Assembly (NCBI GenBank): GCA_030684395.1
Contig: JAUXTT010000017.1
Coordinates: 310,001 to 374,000, forward strand
DNA from: Bacteroidota bacterium
Lineage (GTDB): Bacteria > Bacteroidota > Bacteroidia > B-17B0 > Aurantibacillaceae
Direction: 5' to 3'
DNA: 64,000 nucleotides
The notes beneath the pieces are model-generated. The model was given only the letters and a program-made list of their open reading frames with translations. It was not told where the DNA came from and ran no database searches. Both the position numbers and the translations under genes were made by a program. Each line of letters starts with the position of its first letter. Positions within the stretch are counted from its first letter, which is position 1. This document shows positions 23,012 through 31,377 of this stretch, one piece after another.

Positions 23012-23024
23012 CTACAAATTGTAG
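23012..23024. promoter_or_regulatory. Operator-like palindrome upstream of the Bro-N gene
   Basis: CTACAAATTGTAG is a perfect 6-bp inverted repeat around one base, between the atpG terminator and the Bro-N start codon. It could bind a dimeric regulator, possibly the Bro-N protein itself; this is inference. Confidence 0.35.
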
Positions 23025-23028
23025 TATT

Positions 23029-23047
23029 TATAAAAACAAAAAATCCC
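23029..23047. repeat. 19-bp terminator-tail repeat, copy B
   Basis: Identical to 21988-22006. It forms the U-tract and base of the atpG terminator. Confidence 0.7.
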
Positions 23048-23069
23048 CCCGAATACTCGAGAGGATTTT
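23040..23069 (-). terminator. Rho-independent terminator of the atp operon
   Basis: On the minus strand a 13-bp stem (with two G-U pairs) with outer arms AAAATCC and GGATTTT and a 4-base loop is followed by TTTGTTTTT. It lies 23 bp after the atpG stop and separates atpG from the Bro-N gene. Confidence 0.82.
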
Positions 23070-23091
23070 CAATATAAACTAAGTTCTATTA

Positions 23092-23976
23092 TTACCCATT
23101 CAACGCCTCAGCACCTGCAACGATCTCGAGGATCTCGGTGGTGATGGCAGCCTGACGTGCTTTGTTGTATGAGATCTTAAGATCACGTAACATTTCTTTT
23201 GCGTTATCGGTTGCTTTGTGCATCGCTGTCATACGCGCTCCGTGCTCTGATGCAACCGAATCTAAAATAGCTTTGTATAACTGGATCTTTAATGATTTTG
23301 GTATTAAATCTCCAACAATGTATTCTTTACTTGGTTCAAAAATGTATTCAACAGCTGATGTAGATTTTGTATCAGTTGCAGGGTTTACCTCAACAGGTAA
23401 ATAAGGTTCTGCAGTAGTGATCTGAACCGCAGCGTTACGAAACTGATTGTAAATTACATCTACTTTATCAAACTGATTTGCTTTGAAAGCTTCCATGATC
23501 TTTTCAGCAACCGGAGCAACAGTATCAAATTTTAAATTGTCGAATAGTTCGCTTAAATTAGAAGGAAGAATAGTGTCAGCAATTGCATGTTCCGTTCTGC
23601 GGAAAGCATCGTTCGCTTTTTTCCCGATAGGTAATACAGAAACTTTTTTACCTGCGTATTCGTTCTTAATTAAGCTCCATGCTTTTTTAATAACGTTAGC
23701 ATTAAAAGCTCCAGCCAAACCTCTGTTAGAAGAAACAACTACCAACAACACATGGTCGCCGTTTGTAGGGCGGGCATAAGCGTTTTCGGAAACATCTAAA
23801 CTAGCGCTCAGGTTTTGAAGGATCTCTTTCAGCTTGTTGGCATACGGGCGCATCTGCGTGATCGCATCCTGCGCACGTTTCAATTTTGCAGCACTCACCA
23901 TTTTCATAGCGCTTGTGATCTGCATAGTAGAACCTACTGAGGTGATCCTGTTTCTTACTTCTTTTAAATTTGCCAT
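23092..23976 (-). CDS. atpG: ATP synthase F1 subunit gamma
   Basis: The gamma subunit is the rotor shaft that couples ion flow through Fo to the catalytic F1 head. The 294-residue protein has the conserved N-terminal helix LKEVRNRITSVGSTMQITSAMKMVSAAKLKRAQ (read here as the LKEVRNRITSV, then MQITSAMKMVSAAKLKRA) and C-terminal helix YNKARQAAITTEILEIVAGAEAL, which together form the coiled-coil shaft. Its length is normal. It is the last subunit gene of the leftward atp operon. Its final 54 bp are repeated about 1 kb downstream beyond the Bro-N gene, so the present 3' end may have been supplied by an inserted element. Confidence 0.96.
   Translation of the reverse strand: MANLKEVRNRITSVGSTMQITSAMKMVSAAKLKRAQDAITQMRPYANKLKEILQNLSASLDVSENAYARPTNGDHVLLVVVSSNRGLAGAFNANVIKKAWSLIKNEYAGKKVSVLPIGKKANDAFRRTEHAIADTILPSNLSELFDNLKFDTVAPVAEKIMEAFKANQFDKVDVIYNQFRNAAVQITTAEPYLPVEVNPATDTKSTSAVEYIFEPSKEYIVGDLIPKSLKIQLYKAILDSVASEHGARMTAMHKATDNAKEMLRDLKISYNKARQAAITTEILEIVAGAEALNG
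23094..23147. repeat. Functional atpG 3' end (direct repeat B)
   Basis: The last 54 bp of atpG, matching 22064-22117 with a single base difference (C/T in the GCC/GCT position). It includes the codons for ITTEILEIVAGAEALNG and most of the stop region. Confidence 0.95.
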
Positions 23977-24084
23977 TCCAAATTAATTTGAAAATTAGTT
24001 GATTTGATAATTTGATAATGGGTTTTATACTTTATTGGAGATTTCATTTCCAAATTGCCTCATTACCAAATTTCCAAATTAATA
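23977..24084. repeat. AAATTTGAAAATTAG-type intergenic repeat between atpA and atpG
   Basis: The 108-bp gap is AT-rich and contains CAAATTAATTTGAAAATTAG, then AATTTGATAATGGG, and inverted pieces CCAAATTTCCAAATTAAT. This is the type of dispersed self-complementary sequence common in Bacteroidota intergenic regions. Confidence 0.4.
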
Positions 24085-25665
24085 TTAAGCTTTGAATTTT
24101 TTAGAAACTTCTTTTGATACTGCTTCCAATGTATTTGTGATCTCATCAGTATACTGACCTGCTTTTAACGCATCCAACACACCTTTGTGATTTCTTTCCA
24201 ATACATCTAAGTAATCTCTTTCAAATTCTCTTACTTTATTTACAGGAACCTCACGTAACAAGTTACGAGTACCACAGTAAATAATTGCAATTTGTTGTTC
24301 AACACGTAGTGGAGAGAATTGTCCTTGTTTAAGGATCTCTACGTTACGTGCACCTTTATCTAATACCGCTTTTGTAGTAGCATCCAAATCAGAACCGAAC
24401 TTCGCAAACGCTTCTAATTCGCGGTATTGAGCCTGATCTAATTTTAATGTACCTGCAACTTTTTTCATTGACTTGATCTGAGCGTTACCACCTACACGAG
24501 ATACAGAAATACCTACGTTGATAGCGGGACGAACACCTGCGTTGAACAAGTTCGACTCAAGGAAGATCTGACCATCTGTAATAGAAATTACGTTGGTTGG
24601 AATATACGCTGATACGTCACCTGCTTGTGTTTCGATAATAGGAAGAGCTGTTAATGATCCGCCACCTTTAACAATAGCTCTGATAGAATCAGGAAGATCG
24701 TTCATTCCTTGTGCAATTGCATCTGATGCGTTGATCTTTGCAGCACGCTCTAACAAACGACTGTGAAGGTAGAATACATCACCAGGATAAGCCTCACGCC
24801 CAGGAGGACGACGAAGCAATAAAGAAACCTCACGGTAAGCAACTGCTTGTTTAGAAAGATCATCAAACACGATCAATGCCGGACGACCGGTATCGCGGAA
24901 GAACTCACCAATTGCAGCACCTGCAAACGGAGCGTAGAATTGTAATGGAGCAGGATCAGAAGCGTTTGCAGCTACGATAATGGTATAAGCCATTGCACCT
25001 GCATCTTCTAATACTCTTTGAACGTTAGCTACCGTAGAACCTTTTTGCCCGATAGCAACGTATATACAAAATACAGGTTTACCTGCATCAAAAAATTCTT
25101 TTTGGTTGATGATAGCATCGATACAAACCGCAGTTTTACCTGTTTGACGATCACCAATTACAAGCTCACGTTGACCACGACCGATTGGAATCATAGCATC
25201 GATTGACTTGATACCTGTTTGAAGAGGCTCAGTAACCGGCTGACGATAAATAACACCGGGTGCTTTACGCTCTAATGGCATTTCGTAAGTAGTTCCTGTG
25301 ATAGGACCTTTACCATCAATTGGCAAACCTAATGTATCAACTACACGACCTAACATTCCTTCACCTACTTTAAGAGAAGCAATTTTACCTGTACGTTTAC
25401 AAGTAGAGCCTTCGCTAATTCCAGCGCTGTCTCCAAGTAATACAGCACCAACGTTATCTTCTTCAAGGTTCATTACTATACCGCGAAGACCTGTAGCGAA
25501 CTCGATAAGCTCACCTGACTGTACCTTAGAAAGTCCATAAATACGAGCGATACCGTCACCCACTTGTAACACGGTACCCACTTCTTCCAATTCAGCTGCT
25601 GATTTAAAGCCTGATAGTTGTTGACGTAGAATTGCAGATACTTCTGCCGGTTTAATTTCTGCCAT
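24085..25665 (-). CDS. atpA: ATP synthase F1 subunit alpha
   Basis: Alpha alternates with beta in the F1 hexamer and holds the non-catalytic nucleotide sites. The 526-residue protein has the P-loop [10 protein letters not shown] and the [12 protein letters not shown] segment, with the signature [14 protein letters not shown] near residue 375. The N-terminus ([15 protein letters not shown]) and C-terminus are complete and the length is usual for the family. It is separated from atpH by an unrelated lipoprotein gene, which breaks the normal atpH-atpA adjacency. The beta and epsilon genes are not in this window. Confidence 0.97.
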   Translation of the reverse strand: MAEIKPAEVSAILRQQLSGFKSAAELEEVGTVLQVGDGIARIYGLSKVQSGELIEFATGLRGIVMNLEEDNVGAVLLGDSAGISEGSTCKRTGKIASLKVGEGMLGRVVDTLGLPIDGKGPITGTTYEMPLERKAPGVIYRQPVTEPLQTGIKSIDAMIPIGRGQRELVIGDRQTGKTAVCIDAIINQKEFFDAGKPVFCIYVAIGQKGSTVANVQRVLEDAGAMAYTIIVAANASDPAPLQFYAPFAGAAIGEFFRDTGRPALIVFDDLSKQAVAYREVSLLLRRPPGREAYPGDVFYLHSRLLERAAKINASDAIAQGMNDLPDSIRAIVKGGGSLTALPIIETQAGDVSAYIPTNVISITDGQIFLESNLFNAGVRPAINVGISVSRVGGNAQIKSMKKVAGTLKLDQAQYRELEAFAKFGSDLDATTKAVLDKGARNVEILKQGQFSPLRVEQQIAIIYCGTRNLLREVPVNKVREFERDYLDVLERNHKGVLDALKAGQYTDEITNTLEAVSKEVSKKFKA

Positions 25666-25733
25666 GATTGATTTGTTTTTTATTTTTTCACCACTGAGAC
25701 ATGGAGGTTCACTTTGATTATATTCTAAAATTA

Positions 25734-26444
25734 TTACATGTTTTTAAATCGCCCAACTACTAATCCATTCGTAATTGTTTTCATATTTTGTCCATTGCTA
25801 TCATATACCTTGCAAGCAAATGTTGCTTTAAACTTAACGTAATGTGTTCCCGATATATTTTGAGTTAATGTATCTGTTATAGCAAATGTACTACCGGCCT
25901 GTGAGCCATTCTCTGACCTGAAAACAAATCCCCCTACATCAACAAACAGGTCTAAGCCATTTCCAGTTATGCTACCATATGGAACAGATCCATTAGGGAA
26001 AAAGCTATCAAAATTACTATTTGGAGCAATTCCCGAAGTTCCGTTAAAAATCAGTGATCCCTTCTCAAGATAAAAATGAATATTCCCAGAGAGATTATTT
26101 ACAAAATAGGCTTTATAATTTGCAGTACCCGTGCTTCCAGTGAAAGAAATAGCAGATCCATTTGCTGCCATTTCAAAGTTAGAGCCATCAGTGTATGTAT
26201 AATTTGTTCCATCTAAAGTATAAGTAACTTGCAAAGGTGTTGAAGCACTAAGGCCACCAGTTGTTGTGCCACTTGTTGTGGTTCCGGAGGTTGTAGTACC
26301 ACTAGTGGTGGTTCCAGAAGCAGTGGTTGTTGTTCCTGATGTTGTAGTCGAGCTTGTAGTTGTTGTTTTATCTTCCTTTTTACATGCAAAAATCACCACT
26401 GTAATTAGTGTGATCAGACAAAGCGCCGTGGTGATTTTTTTCAT
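25734..26444 (-). CDS. Unknown lipoprotein inserted in the atp operon
   Basis: This 236-residue protein has a lipoprotein signal (lipobox VIFAC, Cys20 approximately) followed by charged KKEDK and a low-complexity linker of about 45 residues built from repeated TTTSG units. The remaining 170 residues look like a beta-rich globular domain ([20 protein letters not shown], then [21 protein letters not shown]) with no family I recognise; similar Bacteroidota lipoproteins carry a DUF-type domain that holds YTLDGT-like openings. It lies on the operon strand, 15 bp after atpH and 68 bp before atpA, so it should be co-transcribed with the ATP synthase. Nothing in the sequence suggests an ATP synthase role; an insertion is more likely. 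Confidence 0.75.
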   Translation of the reverse strand: MKKITTALCLITLITVVIFACKKEDKTTTTSSTTTSGTTTTASGTTTSGTTTSGTTTSGTTTGGLSASTPLQVTYTLDGTNYTYTDGSNFEMAANGSAISFTGSTGTANYKAYFVNNLSGNIHFYLEKGSLIFNGTSGIAPNSNFDSFFPNGSVPYGSITGNGLDLFVDVGGFVFRSENGSQAGSTFAITDTLTQNISGTHYVKFKATFACKVYDSNGQNMKTITNGLVVGRFKNM

Positions 26445-26459
26445 TGGTTTATAGTTTTA

Positions 26460-27008
26460 TTAAAATTCTTTTACAAAAGGGTTCTCAGAAAAATTCTTTC
26501 TTAGATCGTTCAATGTTCTTGAAACACTTGCATCAACTTGATTATCTCCGATCTTGATTACAAATCCACCGATAAGGTCTTTGTCAATTTTTTCTGTTAA
26601 CTCAACTTCACCTGTTGTTGTTGCTTTTACAAGTTCCATAACCTTAGCTCTTGTAGTTGCATCTATTCCGGCTGCAGAAGTAATTACTGCTGATAAAATA
26701 TTCTTATGCTTTTTGTATTCTCCGTCAAATGCTTTTGCGATATCATCTACATAACCTTCACGACGTTTTTCTGTAATGATGTTGATGAAAGCGAAAGTAA
26801 GATCATTGATCTTTCCTTTGAAAAGTTCAGTAAGGATCTCTTGTTTTTTATCGGTTTTAATAACCGGGCTTTCAAGGAATGCTACAAAATCACGATTCGA
26901 ATAACAGATCTCTCTGATATGCATCATGTCTTTGTAAACCTCTTCCAACAGTCCTCTCTCAACCGCCAGGCCTAACAATGATTTTGCGTATCTTATTGCT
27001 ACTACCAT
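26460..27008 (-). CDS. atpH: ATP synthase F1 subunit delta
   Basis: Delta (OSCP in mitochondria) joins the peripheral stalk to the top of F1. The 182-residue protein has the typical N-terminal helical domain (IRYAKSLLGLAVERGLLEEV) and the C-terminal signature DLIGGFVIKIGDNQVDASVSRTL, given in part as GGFVIKIGDNQVDASV. The length is normal. It starts 7 bp after the atpF stop on the same strand, as expected for the operon. Confidence 0.93.
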   Translation of the reverse strand: MVVAIRYAKSLLGLAVERGLLEEVYKDMMHIREICYSNRDFVAFLESPVIKTDKKQEILTELFKGKINDLTFAFINIITEKRREGYVDDIAKAFDGEYKKHKNILSAVITSAAGIDATTRAKVMELVKATTTGEVELTEKIDKDLIGGFVIKIGDNQVDASVSRTLNDLRKNFSENPFVKEF

Positions 27009-27015
27009 GTTTTTA

Positions 27016-27510
27016 TTAGTTAAGAGTAACCTCTTTCATTAAATTATTAATGTGCGCTTTTTGCTTTTCGTCGCTTGAGAATTGTTCTCTTAAAATTTTC
27101 TCAGCGATATCAATTGAAAGTGTTGCCACCTGATTTTTCAATTCAGTAATTGCAGCTAATTTTTCGTTATTGATAGTTTCTCGTGCCTGAGCAACCAAAC
27201 GATCAGCTTCTGATTTAGCTTTTGTTTTTGCTTCAGCAATGATAGCATCTTTTGCATCTCGTGCGTCTTTTAACAATGTGTCGCTTGCTGCACGAGCTTC
27301 TGCAAGAATACGCTCGTTACCTGCCTGTAGTTCTTTCATCTCCTGACGTGCTTTTTCAGCTGACTGAATCGCGCTATCAATTGAATCTTCACGTTCCTTG
27401 ATCATTTTAAGGATCGGTTTCCATGCAAATTTCTTAAGCAATAAAAAGATAATCGCGAAAGTCACGAACATCCAAAACATGAGGCCTAATGCGGGGGTTA
27501 CTAATTCCAT
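27016..27510 (-). CDS. atpF: ATP synthase Fo subunit b
   Basis: Subunit b forms the peripheral stalk. The 164-residue protein has one N-terminal membrane helix (about residues 8-26, GLMFWMFVTFAIIFLLLKKF) followed by a long, heptad-rich charged coiled coil reaching the C-terminus, as usual. It lies 77 bp after atpE and 7 bp before atpH. Two copies per enzyme are expected. Confidence 0.94.
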   Translation of the reverse strand: MELVTPALGLMFWMFVTFAIIFLLLKKFAWKPILKMIKEREDSIDSAIQSAEKARQEMKELQAGNERILAEARAASDTLLKDARDAKDAIIAEAKTKAKSEADRLVAQARETINNEKLAAITELKNQVATLSIDIAEKILREQFSSDEKQKAHINNLMKEVTLN

Positions 27511-27587
27511 GTATTTCTATTTTTTTAAATTTTCTTTTTAAATAAAAAAGTAAAAAGCGACAACCAACCGTTGTCGCTTTATTACAA

Positions 27588-27836
<249 letters not shown>

Positions 27837-27900
27837 TTATTTAAATTGTTTAACAATACGCTGTTTTTCTTAAAAACAACAAAAAAGTATTTTTAATTTC

Positions 27901-29103
27901 TTAAGCGATCACGTGCGTTGCTTCATGTCCTTTTTCAACATGGTGCTCATGCTCGTGATGACCTTCTTCAACTGCTGCTCCAATGTATATTGCCGATAAT
28001 AATGTAAATACGTAAGCTTGTAAAAAGGCAACCAATAATTCAAGGAAACCCATGAACACTGTAAAAGCAATAGAAACAACAGATACTCCATAACCTGCTC
28101 CCGTGCTTTTTTCTCCGAAAATAAAAATCAAACTAAAGAAAGCCAATGCAATGATGTGGCCCGCAGTGATGTTTGCGAACAAACGAATCATTAATACAAA
28201 CGGACGAAGAACAACACCTATCAACTCAATTGGAGTTAAAATGATCAACACAGGAATTGGAACGCCAGGCATTGCAAAAATATGTCTCCAATAATGCCCA
28301 TTTCCGCTAATTAATGTAACAACTAAAGTGATTCCTGCTAATACTAAACAAACAGATATGTTTCCTGTTAAGTTAGCTCCGAATGGGAAGATTGGAATCA
28401 AACCCATTAAATTATTAAAGAAGATAAAGAAGAATGCAGTTAATAAATAAGGCATATAACGCTCATATTTTTTCTCACCGATAGAAGTTTTGGCAACATC
28501 ATCACGGATAAAAAGAATAAGCGGCTCCATAAATGACTGTAAACCTTTAGGTGCCATACCTTCACGACGCTTGTACGATTTAGCAACTTTAATAAAGATC
28601 AATAACATGATCAAAGCGCTAACAATAATAGTTAAGGCATTTTTCGTTATAGAGAAATCTTTGATTTTAGCAGTTGCTTCTTCATCAACATTACCAAAGT
28701 TATCTACCACTTCAATATGTTCATTATGCAACATATACTTGTAGTGTGTTCCTTCATAAATATCTTCATGGTGTTCTACTTTGGAAGAGGAGAAAATCTC
28801 TAAACCTTTGTCGGTCCATAAAATTACCGGAAGAGGAATGTGAACCGCGTGCCCATGATCACCCCACAAATGCCATTGATGAGAATCTCCAATATGCTCG
28901 ATGATCATTTCACCTGCGTTAAAAGCAGTGGAGTTCCCTTCAGCGTGCTTTGCTGCAGACACCGTATCAATTACTTCATCATGGTTGTTTTCTTCTTCAA
29001 TAGGCTCGTAAGCGAATGTTTTTGCAGGTAACAAAGTTAGAACTGCTACAAATAAAGAAAAACAGAAGTTTTTTACCGAAAATATGTTGATTTTATTACT
29101 CAT
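27901..29103 (-). CDS. atpB: ATP synthase Fo subunit a
   Basis: Subunit a provides the half-channels against the c ring. The 400-residue protein is longer than the E. coli form because of an N-terminal signal-like segment (to about residue 32, TFAYEP) and a periplasmic extension of about 125 residues, a known Bacteroidota feature. Five or six membrane helices follow, with the essential Arg in MIRLFANITAGHI and the C-terminal helix QAYVFTLLSAIYIG. A His/Glu-rich tail ends the protein. It is the first gene of the leftward operon; no atpI or atpZ precedes it. A consensus -7 element is 37 bp upstream. Confidence 0.95.
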   Translation of the reverse strand: MSNKINIFSVKNFCFSLFVAVLTLLPAKTFAYEPIEEENNHDEVIDTVSAAKHAEGNSTAFNAGEMIIEHIGDSHQWHLWGDHGHAVHIPLPVILWTDKGLEIFSSSKVEHHEDIYEGTHYKYMLHNEHIEVVDNFGNVDEEATAKIKDFSITKNALTIIVSALIMLLIFIKVAKSYKRREGMAPKGLQSFMEPLILFIRDDVAKTSIGEKKYERYMPYLLTAFFFIFFNNLMGLIPIFPFGANLTGNISVCLVLAGITLVVTLISGNGHYWRHIFAMPGVPIPVLIILTPIELIGVVLRPFVLMIRLFANITAGHIIALAFFSLIFIFGEKSTGAGYGVSVVSIAFTVFMGFLELLVAFLQAYVFTLLSAIYIGAAVEEGHHEHEHHVEKGHEATHVIA

Positions 29104-29140
29104 TGCTCTTGATTGAAGGTTATACCCTAAAATTCGGGTG

Positions 29141-29148
29141 CAAAGGTA
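29141..29148 (-). promoter_or_regulatory. -7 promoter element of the atp operon (TACCTTTG)
   Basis: Minus-strand TACCTTTG is an exact TAnnTTTG match, 37 bases upstream of the atpB ATG, followed by CACCC. No TTG is seen at the -33 position. Confidence 0.45.
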
Positions 29149-29304
29149 GGTATAGAAAATGAATTTAGAAAATTTTTAAAGACCTAATTTCGAGGCATTT
29201 CAATTCTTCGATAAACGACTGTTAATAAGCGGTATAGAGGCATTGTTGGTTGCCGAAAAAACACACCCAAATATTCCTTACCTTTACGAAAAGAGTTTTG
29301 TGAA

Positions 29305-29724
29305 ATGGCAGGAGTAAATAAAGTGATATTGGTTGGTTATTTGGGCAAGGATCCGGAAATAAGAAACCTGGAAGTGGGTCTGATTAGGGCTAGTTTTAGT
29401 ATGGCTACAACGGAGGTGCATAAAGATAAAAACGGGAACAAAATAGAACATACCGAATGGCATAACATTTTATTATGGCGTGGATTGGCTGAAAATGCTG
29501 AAAAATTGCTTAAAAAAGGTTCAATGATATACCTGGAAGGCAAGTTACAAACCCGTGACTGGATGGATAAAGAAGGTCGCAAGCATTATATAACTGAAAT
29601 TGTAGGTGATTCTTTTCAGCTTTTGGACAGAAAAGAACATTCGGGAAATCAAAACAATCCTCAACACATTGATCCACCAAAGATGACGGATATTAATGGT
29701 GGGAGTAGTGACCTGCCTTTTTAA
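29305..29724 (+). CDS. ssb: Single-stranded DNA-binding protein
   Basis: SSB coats single-stranded DNA during replication and repair. The 139-residue protein has the OB-fold (NKVILVGYLGKDPEIR, the EWHNILLWRGLAENAEKLL segment, MIYLEGKLQTRDWMDKEG) and a short disordered tail ending in the acidic tip DLPF, which contacts partner proteins. It is somewhat shorter than E. coli SSB because of the reduced linker. In many Bacteroidota ssb is followed by gldE and gldD; here only gldD follows, after a repeat element. Confidence 0.94.
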   Translation: MAGVNKVILVGYLGKDPEIRNLEVGLIRASFSMATTEVHKDKNGNKIEHTEWHNILLWRGLAENAEKLLKKGSMIYLEGKLQTRDWMDKEGRKHYITEIVGDSFQLLDRKEHSGNQNNPQHIDPPKMTDINGGSSDLPF

Positions 29725-29727
29725 AGC

Positions 29728-29853
29728 TTCAACACAGAGACTCAGAGAAACATGAGTTACACAGAGTTTGTATTTGAAATCAAAAGAACATAATAATTAG
29801 GGCGTTTTCGTTTCTCTGTGAAACTCCATTCACTTTGTGTGCTCTGTGTTGAA
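29728..29853. repeat. Dispersed inverted-repeat element, ACACAGAG family (copy 2)
   Basis: A 126-bp element with perfect 12-bp terminal inverted repeats TTCAACACAGAG (29728-29739) and CTCTGTGTTGAA (29842-29853), starting 3 bp after the ssb stop. It shares GAGTTACACAGAGTTT and GTGAAACTC with the element at 2752-2861, while the centres differ. It has no coding capacity. Confidence 0.75.
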
Positions 29854-29879
29854 AGGATTTTGCGTTTTCGATATGATTT

Positions 29880-29910
29880 TTTGATCCGCAAAACGTATCT
29901 TCGTACTTTG
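29880..29910 (+). promoter_or_regulatory. Possible promoter of gldD
   Basis: TTTG (29880-29883), 20-base spacer, then TACTTTG (29904-29910), one base shorter than the -7 consensus. The gldD ATG is 13 bases further on. Confidence 0.4.
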
Positions 29911-29922
29911 TAAATCACATTC

Positions 29923-30537
29923 ATGAAATTGAGCACTTTCTTAAAATTAACCCTCTTTTTACCGATAGTTTTTTTGATTGCTTGCGGTGATGATGAAGAT
30001 GAGGTGTTTACCCCAAAACCAAGAGCCTATTATCGTATTGATTTTCCGCAAAAAAAATATGTTACTTACGATAGTGCTTGCCCCTTTACTTTTGAAACAC
30101 CTGTTTATTCGGTTGTAGAAAAAGATCAGGATCCAAACTCCAAACCATGCTGGATCAACATTAAATATCCTCAGTTCAAAGCGCAGTTGCATGTGAGTTA
30201 TGCTTTATTAAACAACGACCTCAACACTTATATTGAAACATCGCGTGAATTGGCCATAAAACATCAGATAAAAGCAAGCGGTTTGGATCAACAGGTTATC
30301 ATTAGGGATTCTGCAAAAGTATATGGCTTGTTTTATGACATTGCAGGAAACACAGCTTCATCTATGCAGTTTTATGTAACAGATAGTACCAATCATTTTT
30401 TAAGAGGCTCTTTATATTTTAATGTTGCCCCAAATATCGACTCTATGAAAATTGTAGTTGATTATTTAAAGACGGATGTATTACACATGATACAGACGTT
30501 TAAGTGGAAACAGGCAGTTGCGACGAAAAAAAGTTAA
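29923..30537 (+). CDS. gldD: Gliding motility lipoprotein GldD
   Basis: This 204-residue lipoprotein (lipobox FLIAC, acidic DDEDE after it) matches GldD, first found in Flavobacterium gliding. The family signature is seen in KPRAYYRIDFPQKKYVTYD, CPFTFETPVYSV, CWINIKYPQFKAQLHVSY and FLRGSLYFNVAPNIDSM. GldD is needed for gliding in F. johnsoniae, but homologues also occur in non-motile Bacteroidota and its molecular role is unknown. It usually sits next to gldE and ssb; gldE is missing here. Its stop codon overlaps the stop of a convergent gene by 4 bp. Confidence 0.85.
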   Translation: MKLSTFLKLTLFLPIVFLIACGDDEDEVFTPKPRAYYRIDFPQKKYVTYDSACPFTFETPVYSVVEKDQDPNSKPCWINIKYPQFKAQLHVSYALLNNDLNTYIETSRELAIKHQIKASGLDQQVIIRDSAKVYGLFYDIAGNTASSMQFYVTDSTNHFLRGSLYFNVAPNIDSMKIVVDYLKTDVLHMIQTFKWKQAVATKKS

Positions 30538-31271
30538 TTTTCCTTTTTAAGCCTGAAACATTTATTAAACCCTACCAGCAAAAAGGCCTGATGATTTTTA
30601 AATGAAATATCAGCTCTGCAGGTTATCTCGGCTTTTATCTTTTCGAGCGGGAACTCCAGTATCAATGCACTTGATCCGTAGGAAGAAAGATGAGTTTTCT
30701 GATACGTTCTTGCCGGACCACTATACGATTCACCGGTGCCGCCTGATCCCCCAGAGTACCAGTTTTGGGTATATGTTTCATAAGCGTCCTCGTTTTTTTT
30801 GAGCTCGAAAATTGCAGCAAAACCCAGTCCTACATGAATATACCGTGTTTTCAGAAAAAAGGCGATCCTGGTCTGGTTTGAAAAATGCTGCTTATGTATA
30901 TCGTACTTCTGAGTAACATACATGCCGCTACCCAATCCGCCATTTCTGTATTTGAGAACCTCTGTATATGCACTTTTATAAAACAGAAAAGAAGTACCGA
31001 CCTTAAACTTGAATTTATTTATTACTGAGCACACATCGCCTTGTATAACTGCCATTGGTGACCACTTCGGCTCCCCTTTTAATGCGCTGAAAGTTGTATT
31101 ATTATCATTTGTCTGTATCGAATTGGCTATCGCATTATTATAGTCGTAGCCCATAAAGGTATTGTTAACGCCTCCCGAAACACCTGCTGCCAGATAATTG
31201 TACGACCTTGAGCTATCTTGCGCACAAAGCCATGAGCTATAAAGAAAAATCAAAAGAAATAAATATTTCAT
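30534..31271 (-). CDS. Exported protein of unknown function, beta-rich
   Basis: This 245-residue protein has a signal peptide (cleavage near WLCAQ) and a beta-strand-rich body with alternating hydrophobic and polar residues (FKFKVGTSFLFYKSAY, YIHVGLGFAAIFELKK, HQAFLLVGFNKCFRL), consistent with a small outer-membrane beta barrel. A Gly/Ser/Tyr-rich loop occurs around residues 170-185. I recognise no family. It is transcribed alone, convergent with gldD, whose stop codon it overlaps. The function is unknown. Confidence 0.6.
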   Translation of the reverse strand: MKYLFLLIFLYSSWLCAQDSSRSYNYLAAGVSGGVNNTFMGYDYNNAIANSIQTNDNNTTFSALKGEPKWSPMAVIQGDVCSVINKFKFKVGTSFLFYKSAYTEVLKYRNGGLGSGMYVTQKYDIHKQHFSNQTRIAFFLKTRYIHVGLGFAAIFELKKNEDAYETYTQNWYSGGSGGTGESYSGPARTYQKTHLSSYGSSALILEFPLEKIKAEITCRADISFKNHQAFLLVGFNKCFRLKKEN

Positions 31272-31312
31272 ATGCTGCGAAGATATATAATTCCTTTTAT
31301 GGTTATGCTAAT

Positions 31313-31355
31313 AAAAAAGCCCCGCCCCTTCGACTACGCTCAGGGACCGGGCTTT
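31313..31355 (-). terminator. Terminator hairpin carrying a CTTCGAC repeat
   Basis: On the minus strand AAAGCCC pairs with GGGCTTT across a loop containing the CCCTTCGACTACGCTCAGGG repeat (31326-31345), followed by a TTTTTTA run. It ends the transcript of the lipoprotein gene at 31378-32301. Confidence 0.7.
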
Positions 31356-31377
31356 CATTGTTTTATAGAAGAAAAAA

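Noticed and set aside
23092-23976. atpG as a pseudogene because its end is duplicated
   Set aside because: The main copy is complete, with both shaft helices and a normal length; only the displaced 54-bp piece is non-functional.
25677-25733. CACCACTGAGACATGGAGGTTCAC as a third ACACAGAG-type element
   Set aside because: It resembles only one arm, is short and has no matching inverted partner, so it cannot be separated from chance.
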